DNA of 64,000 nt from Owenia fusiformis (Eukaryota > Annelida > Polychaeta > Sabellida > Oweniidae): contig CAIIXF020000010.1 of assembly GCA_903813345.2 (NCBI GenBank), positions 13,151,181 through 13,215,180 of the forward strand. The letters run 5' to 3'. Of this stretch, positions 31,807-43,600 are shown piece after piece. A program made the position numbers and the translations under genes. Under the pieces are notes generated by a model, which did not search any database, was not told the DNA's origin, and saw only the letters and a program-made list of their open reading frames with translations. How positions within the stretch are numbered: position 1 is the stretch's first letter; every line of letters starts with the position of its first letter.

Positions 31807-34228
31807 TCTCGTGCATCGGGGCCGTCAATTGCGTCTTTTTGTCAGGATGATTTCGTCATTGTCAAATGAATGTCCCAGTTTGGCTTGCTATCTTCAATAT
31901 CAATTCCATATCAATTTAGTGTAGTATATGTTCAAGTATTTCTTACGTGTTTGTGAATGTTTATAATATATAAAGGGATGCGGATGTTGAAGGCATTGTA
32001 GTAGGAAGTAATCCATATTTAACATAAAACTGTTAAAATAAAACTTGTGACATTTATTGCAAGGCGCTGTAACTTTATAAGATTAAACAAAGTGTGATAT
32101 CAGTGGTGTAAAGTACTTAATATTGTGTATCTGTAGAACACGAATCGGTATGTATTTAATTGTATTTAGTGGATATAATTATGAAAAAGTCTAAAGTTCG
32201 GCCTATTTTGCATCCCTCAAAGCCTTGTAGTTTTCTTGCATAGTTATATGTTTGTTTATACCCCTATGCCAGATATCATAGTCTTAATTACTAACCTTAC
32301 AACCCATTTTATCACTTCGCCTAAAATCACGATGGCAACATATTCGAACTGGTTAAAATTACGCGGATCGGGATGCCTACCGTGCGATATGCGGTTTTGA
32401 AATCGAAAATTACTGAACTAGAACAGAAACCAAATAAAGCTTTTTGAAGGATCCACGTGAAATTTCTTTCATCACTAAATTGTCCCTGTCCAAATGAAAA
32501 AGTTTGTTTTTGATACGAGCCAATGTGTCCTTAATTGACATGAGTTAAATTCAGTTCGGGCGTCTCAGTGTAGACCTCAATTTCCCCGTTTCCTTTAACA
32601 GCCAATACCTTTTGCCCTGTTCATTGAATCCATAATCACGTATAGCAGTGTAAATAAAACTGTAGATGGGAGTTAACTTAGAAATCATAAAAAGTGCAGG
32701 CTAGCAGCTTCAATGAACACAATATTCTTTCTTTTTTCGTTCATATGTACATTGTATGCTATATACATTCATACTGGTTAAAAGACGGATTGTAACATCC
32801 ATCTCGAAAAACTCAAATCACGCAAGGTCATATATTGTACCTTTTTTGTAATGGAGATTTGTGAAACTTAATATAATATAAATTCTCAAAGCTGTTCTGC
32901 TCCAAAATGTCGAATTTCTATTTATTGCTTTCTTAATACAATAACGTTTTGGTAATCACACGCATTACATGTCGGCTCTAGAAAATCACTTAGAAATGTG
33001 CCAGAAATTGACTCAAACGTGTCAGTTAGGTCTTCAAGACATGGATCAATGAATTAATCTATCTGATTTCTTTCATTGATCTTTCTAACGTCAAACATTC
33101 AGGTATCACACATATATGTGTTGCATTCGGGTCGGACAACTGCGATCCAAGATAGGTGTCCATGCGCACTATCTTATCCCGTTAATAATATTACCGATGG
33201 AAGGTTGCCCACGAACGATATCCTTATCTAATTGTTCGACGGTAAGTGATATTCATACGTGAACATCCAGGTAGTACAGTGCCTCGAGCAGCTACCTTTT
33301 TAAAGTCACCTCGTGGGTAGTAATACAGCGCCCAAATTCAAATTTTCTTCCAAAAACCATTACAGGGAGTACAGTACCCAGAGCAGCTCTCCCCTCATGC
33401 TATTTAGAAAAGTGATTATGAGACATCTAACACCTAGACTAATTTCAAACTGAATTTACGTATCCAACGTAAGTGATTTCACTTTACATAGGCTTGTAAA
33501 GGCTATTGTATGTTTCTGACGATCGAATGACTGGATTGTAGCCAAATGTATATGTTTAACACATAATTGTAATTAGTAATTTAATAGTTATTATATCTAT
33601 AATTATTATCTTATATCATTTTATGTTGTCTTTCATAAATAGGCAGCATTGTTAACTGTACCAATTTCAAGCAAGCAAGAATAATCTTGAGTTATGACCG
33701 GGGTTATAACCGAAATGCGCAAAATGACCCAAAACAGATGACTGTAATTATAGCAACCCATATGAGCTAATGAAAAGGCCCAAGGATGAGTTTGCATAAG
33801 AAGAGACGGGTCACTGATATTCCCCACTAGGTAATTCACAATGACTTCATTCTACAAAACCATATGAAACACATTGTAATTACTTGGCTGGAAAATGAGA
33901 CAGTAAACATTTTTCGTCTGTTGTTAAAATTGTACATTTTCAATACATCAATGTCATGGATTAGTACTTCGAAGGTAGATTTTGTTTCATATACCATATA
34001 CATGTACACTAAATGTTACCATGGTGTTGATACTTTTGGCGTGTTGTCGGTGATATAATATGATGCTGTAGTTGATTAAACATTTTATAATATGACCATT
34101 GTCCTTCGATAGACATGCCTCTCGGTCAGGTCGACTATCTCTTTGAGGCTAGGTGTGCCACTTTGTGCGTCTCTGACACATGAAGTCTTATATTTTATAA
34201 CACATGGTATAAAAATAAAGATGAAACT

Positions 34229-34660
34229 TCAACTGAAATAGGTGAGACTTATTATCATGACGCACATCATAATGGTTGTTATATACACAAACAACCATAA
34301 TCTGTCAAAAACCATAGCAGTCCGTCTCCACTCATCCTTAATTGATGCCTGCGATTTGTCTTCCATATCACGGGCGAAAAATATTTCTAAATACATCCGT
34401 ATGTCTTTCAATATTCTCAGACTCTCGATATTATCAACGCGGTTGATTGGCGTTGGTCCGGGTGTGCTCGTGTGTTTATTGGTTGGAGTAAGCTTAATGT
34501 TAGTCGAACAGATTTTCGCTCTTCTTATTAAGTCATAAAATTCGAATCCCGTGTTCAGTAAGGACTCTCGTTGAGGCTCGTATATTCCTCCGTGTTTGTG
34601 TTTCTTCTTATTGTTACTGCATGTCATGCACAAGGCCCTCGCCAGAACTGTGAACGTAAA
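34229..34660 (-). CDS. Receptor exon N7 (cytoplasmic loop, M4, stop)
   Basis: 432 nt, 143 residues plus TGA at 34231-34229. Begins FTFTVLARALCMTCSNNKKK.., has a Pro/Thr-rich loop, a membrane-associated helix, EWRRTAMVFDRLWLFVYITT (the pre-M4/M4 signature), and a very short tail ending TYFS. No canonical AATAAA was seen close downstream. Confidence 0.93.
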   Translation of the reverse strand, partial: FTFTVLARALCMTCSNNKKKHKHGGIYEPQRESLLNTGFEFYDLIRRAKICSTNIKLTPTNKHTSTPGPTPINRVDNIESLRILKDIRMYLEIFFARDMEDKSQASIKDEWRRTAMVFDRLWLFVYITTIMMCVMIISLTYFS

Positions 34661-37600
34661 CTGAAAATAAATTAAATGTATTTGTATTTGGAGTATTTTG
34701 GAATTCAATTGACGTCTTTGAAAAGTTCAGTTGAACAATTATTGAGGCAATCTGCGCCAAGTTCGCTTTTCTGGTTTGGTTTTTGCGTACGTGAAACAAT
34801 ATTTTGACTTCATTTTCATCATTCCAGTTGCTTCTCCATATATTAAGTTGCATCACATCTTTCGAAACAATTTTTCATTCTCGAACCTGGGTGATTTTAA
34901 TAAGGCGCATAAAGAATAGATTGCAGCACCATCTAAAGATACAGAACGTTCGCAAACAATTTTACCCAAATGAGTGAAGATTCCCCTTCAGGATTTAGAG
35001 AATCTACTCGTTTTTCCTAATAAGAAATTATTACTGAGAAATTTGACATTTCAGATGTCATGCCCTCAATGACCTCAATCAGAGCTGAATGCAAATCCTA
35101 GCATGAATAAATGGGCTATGAGACGAAAACAAACTTCTCTCTTTATAGCTATATATATATAAGCAGTAAGCACAAGTGCCAAAGGGAAAGGACAAAAAGT
35201 TGTAATGGAAACAATGTCTAATACCCCCTTTCCCCCACCATTCAAGAAGCTTCAATAAATAGAGTAACCTCACCTTTAGACATTGGATTTATGATAAATA
35301 AATTGTCTATCAGATGAGTTAATTTCAAGAATATTCCTTCATCACTCATGGAGTTATTTCATGATGTCTCAGTACAATCTTTTTTTTGGGGGGGGGGGGG
35401 CACCAAACAAAGTTAAATAGGTTTTGGAACTCAACTTCGACTAAAACTAAACAGAGTTTCCAAATGACACTTTCAGATTTTTGTGATTAAATTGTGTGTA
35501 ATAAAATGTTAAGAGTTATTCATTTTGTCTCGGTACTATTTTTGGGACACCCTGTAGTTTCAAAATGACAAGTGCGTGCGTATATGTGATTAAAAAAACA
35601 AACCAAAAAGGGAACCTGGCGCACATCGACCACAAAAAAATTATTTGAAATCTTAAATATGAGATACCCTTAACACAGCTGTTGAGCGCCTTTAATTTGA
35701 AGATTCAGATTCTGAAGATTTAAGAGTAATTAGCCGAAGCCAATTGTTTGGGATTTTTAATTTGCACCTTTGTCAGAATGCCTTAATGTTCCCAGAACAG
35801 CTTGCGAGCTTAGGAAGAAATACGCAAAGCAAACTCTGATCGAGAATTTCATTTAAAGATATGTCATGCATAAACATTTAAAGCGGCCATTTTGAAATGA
35901 AGACAAACTTACGTAACCATTTATCTATAATTAATTCTATATTGAAGTATATGTAAAGCGTTGTGTCAAACGTACATATTTTTTTATACAATGTTAAGTT
36001 GTACTTGAAACAGAAAATGTAACGTTTTCCCCGTATTACTTTTTGATAACATTGTCTTTGGCGTGGTGATTCTTATAACAACTGTCTCTCCAAAATGTGC
36101 ATTTCATTTAGAATTATATCATTTAATGATGAAGTAGCCATTCAAATTAAAACAAAGCGTAATTTAATCAATTAAACCAAAGATCATACACCCGCCATTG
36201 TAAATAACGGCGACTGTAATCTCCGTTTTCAAGGCATCGCAGTTCTAACAGGTATATGATCAAGGTAGAAATACCCATTGTAAAAATATTTTGTTAACTT
36301 AACAAAATGGAATTGTTTGCAGCATATAACAATATATATATTGCAAATAAAGTCAACTTTCCAATGGTATATCATTTGTTATATCTCCTCCGAACAAATA
36401 GAACCTCCATCTCCAGAACAATATATAAGCAGTAGATCGCTTAACATGCAGTTATTACAGCTGTATAAACGAGATTGCCAATTATTTACAACACCTGTAA
36501 CTTAATTATTCACATCTATGTACAATCAGAGGGAGTTTTGTAAAGACTAAACAAAACAGAGTTGATGGAGGTTACCAAATCTATTTGAAATATCATGCAA
36601 TTTTGCTATGACGGATAGAAAAGAGAGGGAGGGGAATTTTTACTTCTATATACGAGGGGTGATCAATAAGTAATGGACGCTTTTTTACACGAATGCTTTT
36701 TATAGACCAATACCTTTGATTTTCTTACCAGTGATACATCATTCAATTATCTCTCAACTCTGAAGATTTGAAAACAAAACATGTAATACATTTTGATATA
36801 TCTTTATTTCCGTGAAGGAGGTATAGGTACCCCGGGACCGACATGACGTCAAACATTCTGAAGCTAGTTTAGCTTGTTTAACATGCAACGCAGTTGAATG
36901 CAGGCTGAACAAAACAAACCATTATGGTCATGAATTACCCCATTTTGTTATGCCATAGGTGATTTTGAATATTTTATCATCACTATGTGGTATTCATGCC
37001 ACATTCATTCTACATGACCCTCTACATAGGTTTCATCAAATGCTATAGGTACACAATCCTTCATCCTCTAAACTCAAGATTGTGAGACAAGGCTGAATCC
37101 ATTCTCTGACATGGTAGCAAGATGCAGTTGCACGGGTTGTTTTATTTCATCAATGTCAATTAACTTGCGTCCCTTCTCTATAGAAATAAGCAGTATAGGA
37201 ATAAATAAGTCATGTGTGGGCAGATCTGGACAATATGGTGCATTGACCAAGGGCTCAATTTTGAGGTCCAGGGATATTGTTTTTGAGATCTGTGGGCAGG
37301 TGCATTGTCCATATGGAGTAGGGTGTTTATTTCTCTCACCAAACCCTTCTTCCAAAACGCCCTCTCAAATTGACCTACAAACCCCGACCATACAACACTC
37401 TGACATCACAATACCTACTGTTTACGTGTTACCAGTCAGAAAATATTTCAAACAACACAACCCTTGTTGCATATAAAAAAAGTTTAATTCTAACTGAAAT
37501 TTGCCAAACTGGCTAAAAACTGAATATGTGACGTAAATGTCGGTCCCGGGGTACCTGTACCTCCTTCACGGAAATAAGGATATATCAACATGTATTATAT

Positions 37601-40600
37601 ATTTTGTCTTCAAATCTTCAGAATTGATAGATAATTGAATGATGCATCACTGGTAGGAAAATCAAAGGTATTGGTCCATAAAAAGTATCTGTGTAAAAAA
37701 GCGTCCATTACTTATTGATCACCCCTCGTACATGTTAATCTGTATATATTGTACATTTACATGATTGTTTCAGGAGAAAAGGCGGGAATGTTGTACTAAA
37801 CCTCGTCCCTTGTGGAGATACCATAGCCAGTCAATATCTAAACACCAAGTTGACAGACTTTTATACAACATGATTAAAACTAGCTATTTTTAAGATTGTA
37901 AAATATTCTCGTATAAAAACAATGAAATAAAGAAAATGGCTGTGTTAATAAAGAGACGCGTGATAATTTTAAGCCTGCTTTGCAATCTGTTGACAAAAAG
38001 TTTCCTCTGATTGGACAAAGATGGCAATATACCGTAATAAGCCTTACCCATTTAAGGAATGGGGGAACATCTTTTCCATGACCTCCAAAATGGATTCGGG
38101 TTGTTATGACAGAGAGTGCCAATGAAAGTGTAACTAACACTAGAGTTATCGTGAAGTACATACCTAGAAAATAATTAACCACAACCTTATGGCATGCAAT
38201 AATAACTGTTAAAAGCGAATGATACCACCTGCATCGTTACCCTCTTAGCAAGCGGCATGCTACAAACAGCCAAACAAGTCCTGGAACAAAGATCCGCATG
38301 CGCAGTGAAAGCAAAGAATAGACATGCGCGTGCACAGATGCGCGTGCACAGGTATGGGAAGTGATATGGTCTTACCCAGTGTAATATATGAGGCACTGGT
38401 TTGCCATGTCCTCCAAAGTGTATTCTCGTCGTTATAACAGAAAGTGCCAGTGAAAGTGTTACCAGTACAAGGGTTAGGATGAAGAATACTCCTATAATAC
38501 AAAATTATATTTACCCATGCATTTCATCAGAAATAGGATTCATATTATAAGAGACAATAATGCTGATATCTTTCAGGGAAAGCCATTAGGGTCCAAGTTT
38601 AACAACTCTATTGTCACTTATCACATTCTCATTTTTTGTTTATGCAAACATGCACAATAGAGGCTTTTCCATATAGCTTTAAAATCTCGTAAAAGTCTCG
38701 TTTATAATGAGATTTTAGGAGATCTACATTTTAACCACTAAATACTAACATTCTCTTCCATTTGATGGCATATTTGAATTCTGTGTGTAATTCTCTATCA
38801 AAACAACTTTGATTTGCAATTGTCATTTACCTTTATTCAAATTTCAAGTTCTCTTCTTTCTGGTCGGGCTAAATCCCCATTGACACAATGTTGAAAAACC
38901 TTTAAAATTTCATTTACTCTTATAAAGATCACAATTTTAATATGAACCCACATGTCATTAATATCATATAGTTACATTCCAATGGTGTTTTAAGTTGATC
39001 CAAATGGAATTACATGCTAAATCAAGAAATTAATTAAGCGACTCTTGCTATTAAGTTGCCATGTTATTTAGCGCTACCGATACCCATGATGCCATCTATT
39101 TTTCCATTTATATGGAAAAGAGTCAATTGTAACAGACAATCAAATCTAAGAAAGTTAAAGGCGACAACAAAGAGTAGAGAATGTACACCGTGTATATTGT
39201 TGAGAGTTATCTTAAAAAATGGCAGTATTTTCCTGACAATGCTTATGTAGATAAAAAAAAAACTGATGTACAGTAGCTTATGAAATATTGGACTTTTTGA
39301 ACATTTAAAGCTTTCTGCAGTCAATAACTTAACAAATAATCATCATGATATAGAGTCAGTACTCTTGGAATGTACTTTGAAGAGTAAGCCAGGAATGTGA
39401 TCAAAACTGAAAAAAGTAAAATTACAACATCACTTTAAAAAGAAAGAAAATTACTCTGCCTTGCCTCTACTCTCTGTTGTACCTTTATATTTTTAAACCA
39501 TTCGCTTTTCTAAGATTAAAAGAAAAATAAATGAAGCAGTGATATTATTTAGTATTCTCTAAATCCAACTATTAAACACCTACAAAACGGTCAATTCTTC
39601 AAACATACGCCCTGTATAAATCTAAAACAGTCATAGTAGCCGGGACAGAAGTCGTCAAGCGTTTCTGTTATCCTAAAAATGTTTTTGATTTTTTAATTGA
39701 AGGATTTGAAAGGATAGATTGTTTAAAATGTTAACTTTTATTTTCCGAAAAAGAGAAAAGCTATTGATGATTATTAAGATGTCTAAAAATAGACATGCAA
39801 TGGAAGGATGAGAGCAAACACTACGTGGTAACAATTTTATTTTCAAGCTAAGTCATGGTCCTTCAATTTAAAACTGCTAAGTGTTCCAGCCACACTACAT
39901 ACATTGAACGCAAGTCATTAATGTTCCTCATAAAATACAATGAACGATACATGTTTTTGGAACCATCGTAACTTACGATTTTGTCGCAAGTCATTAATGT
40001 TCCTCATAAAATACTATGAACGATACATGGGTCCGTTTTTGGAACCATCGTAACTTAAGATTTAGTCGCAAGTCATTAATGTTCCTCATAAAATACTATG
40101 AACGATACATGGGTCCGTTTTTTGAAACCGTCGTAACTTAAGATTTAGTCGCAAGTCATTAATGTTCCTCATAAAATACAATGAACGATACATGTTTTTG
40201 GAACCATCGTAACTTACGATTTTGTCGCAAGTCATTAATGTTCCTCATAAAATACTATGAACGATACATGGGTCCGTTTTTGGAACCATCGTAACTTAAG
40301 ATTTAGTCGCAAGTCATTAATGTTCCTCATAAAATACTATGAACGATACATGGGTCCGTTTTTTGAAACCGTCGTAACTTAAGATTTAGTCGCAAGTCAT
40401 TAATGTTCCTCATAAAATACAATGAAAGGTACAGGGGTCCGTTTTTAAAAATTATAAATACTACTAGCATACGATTATACTAACAACGAAAGTGTCAAAT
40501 TAAAACTTGTTCAAAATGATATGTATACGATTACATAATTGTACATTGTTGTGATAGTATAAGGTACCTAAAATTGGTGTCTTTGTTGCACTTCTTGGAA

Positions 40601-43600
40601 TAAGCTCTACTAAGATTAATAGGAAGACGACTAGCGACGTCCACACAGCTACACCTGGAAAAAACCAAATGTATGAAAATATAAACTATCTTGTATGGTA
40701 AATATATTTCCTCGTGGAATCGTGCAACAAGACATCCTATGGTACACATCATATTATGACACACTTTACTGACTGAAACAAAGAACCACTATATATTCGT
40801 GAAATTCAAAGATTTGACCTGCTCTAATTCAACCCCTTATTGAATTAATTAGAACAAGGGCGAAGTTTCGTTTCATTTGGACAATTAAAGTGAAGAATTT
40901 TGAATGATTGGAATTCAAAGTTGTTGTCAAAATGCGATTAATTGCGGAGTCTATATTGATTTGCTTAACACTATTCAAGTATCATAGCAGCAGTCATGTT
41001 AATTAGCAGGTATTTGGAAAATGCTTTTGTTCAATCATTTACAACTTTGACATCTTACAGACCGTTTCCCTGGTATTTGAGTTATTGCTCATACAGACGG
41101 ACGAACCATTGACCAACTGACAGATGGAGGACATTCCCCACCATACCCACACCTAACTTTGTTAGTGAGGATAAATGTGTTCACTCTAGCGTGTGATAAT
41201 TAATAAATTGTCAATTTTGCTACGGATATATACCAATTGAATTCGTTGCATATCTGGGAGCAAGCTAACACTGATTGATAATACCTTCACAATTCGATTA
41301 CACACTAATATATCGGGCAGTACTAACTTAGCAGTATAATTAACAATTCACTTAGTCAGCCATCAGAAACAGAAGATCTGGTACAATGCCCTTCAGAAAC
41401 AGAACATTGTACTTCATACATTGAACCATTACTCATCTTTACGTGCATACAACACTGCGTGAAATATGGGATTCCAACTCTTGACACGTCTAGAAACTGG
41501 TCTTTACACGCCGGGTTTCTAGACGTGCCAATTATTTACACCTCTTGACACGCGATGAATTCAACTCTTTACACCTCTTTGCACTTCTTGGCACACGCAG
41601 TGCAAAGACGTGTAAAGACCATGTCAAAAAGTCTTTACACGCCCTGTGACAATTAATGGAATCTCTTGACACGCTCTTGGCACACTGAACAACATAATTA
41701 TTTGTAAACAACTAACCTAATTACCAATAGCAATACATACAATATTTTAACGATTGCAAGTATTTTCTCTGATACTTTTAATTGATATATTTTTTAATCA
41801 TTCTTTCGCAGACTGTTTGGAACAAGTACATGTAGCAAATATTAAACAGACTATTTTGTATGTACGCTGACACATTGACTTATTTAAACATTTTGGCAAT
41901 TTCATGCCGCCTTTTGAAAATATAAATCAGTTACAGGCAATGCTAATCGACGCATTGATCCTAAGTGAAGGAAATACATATCATGATAAGAAAAAGAAAG
42001 GCGTTTCAAGGATAAAACGTGCAATAAACTTTGAAAACACTGATACATCAGGCCTATTTATATATTTATTTTGTATTAGCTTAATATAAAGATAACCTTA
42101 CTTTTCGATGAGTATTTGGATTTCGGAGTAATTTGTTTCAAGTTAAGTCAATACAAATTATCGCCGACTTATTTTGTGACCATACATATGATAAATGAGG
42201 GGCATTTTAATACACACTTGGGCAAAACAAGCATATTCAATCGAATGTACCATTCTCTCTGCTGTTCTTTCCCAGCCTATCCATAAGCAGACAGGTACAA
42301 GTTCCCATAGTTTTCGCAACATCTAATTCTATGATCAATTGCTAGACACAGCAAATATACTAATTAATTGTCTGATTGTGATTCGGGAACGTAGGGTTTT
42401 TACATAAACAGGATACTTGGCTGTACATAGCCTGAGAACACTGGATTGACCCCCCCCCCCCCCAATCGACGCCTAGGCGCTGCTTATGTTTTAATAAGAA
42501 ACATTCCCTTGTAAAGAATTATCGGGATATGAATTGATACAAGGTCAAGTATTCTGCCCCTTTTGTGTGATAAAAATATGTATTTAATTGGTGCTTTAAC
42601 TTTTTGAACAAAGAAATGAAATAATCGCACTGAATGTCTCAATATAAACCAGTGATGTTTAATTAATAAATGACACTATTATGTCAGTCTACGCACTTCA
42701 TGGACATGGACGGGGGGGGGGTGTGAGTTACCCATTCTAAAATGGTTAAATTTTGTATTAAAGAGTAATCAATAGGTCGTGAACTCCGATTGATAACCAA
42801 CTGTAGCATACTGCTTAATTTGTTTGACTATTGATATTAAAAAGGAGTGAATTTATGATATTCATAGAGGTACATTGTATTGGTATTAATATAATAATGA
42901 TATTGGGGACCATAAACCACTTTGTTTCGCAAGTAGCTTTAGGATCGCGGTTTTATCTTCACATGTTGCCCTTTGTGCAATTCGAAAATGAAATATTTTA
43001 ATCTATAATTTATATATCATTTGCAAAATAAATGTAATTAAGAGACATGGGGGAGGGGGGGGGGTTAACGGCCAGAATTTGGAATGAATTTGGGAATTTC
43101 AAGGATTGATTCACTTAATGTTGTTCACTGGAGTCGATACACACACCTGCATAACAATCGGAGACAAAACTGACTTAATCTGATATGATAACAAAAGATT
43201 AATAACACAGAAGTCTATGTTTTTGTTTTTATAATTGCGGAAGTGTACCAAAACCACCTTGATTACAGAAGATATCGTCTAGGCTTTAGATTTAATGAAT
43301 AGATTTTTTGCCCTAGTCTCATTTAATAAAACAGGCTATTTGCGTATTTAATTAATATTTGTGACAAAATATTTCAGTTAGACTCAAAATCAAAACGAAT
43401 TTCTCCATTATAGCCCCCCTTGCAACTGTCCCGAGTCTGCATCTGTTTTTCATGCTTCCGATCCACCTTTGGGATAGAGAGAATAGATGTAGATTTGTAA
43501 TTTGGGGGGGGGGTGGCATTAAATGTGTTCTCAAACAAACTAAAATAAACCCCAAAAAGCCATATCAAATGTCCAAACACAAGACCAATGCCATGTCAAA

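Larger units (their letters stand above)
24720..34228. other. Intergenic region between receptor 3' end and glutaminase 5' end
   Basis: About 9.5 kb with no convincing exon on either strand. It holds a tandem repeat (25881), an imperfect inverted repeat (26748-27122), repeat R1 copy 2 (28754), and a 27-bp repeat (31726). Short C tract at 25660-25669. Confidence 0.6.

Noticed and set aside
31666-31869. Small protein with a repeated FCVLGALIS motif
   Set aside because: The repeat is a 27-bp DNA repeat of nine codons; no other coding support.
34242-34538. Long plus-strand frame
   Set aside because: It is antisense to receptor exon N7, whose minus-strand frame has clear M4 and loop signatures.
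37074-37476. Plus-strand 121-codon frame
   Set aside because: It is the antisense of the transposase relic inside the mariner-type element.
39909-40440. CRISPR-like array
   Set aside because: The units are contiguous with no unique spacers, and this is animal DNA; it is a higher-order tandem repeat.
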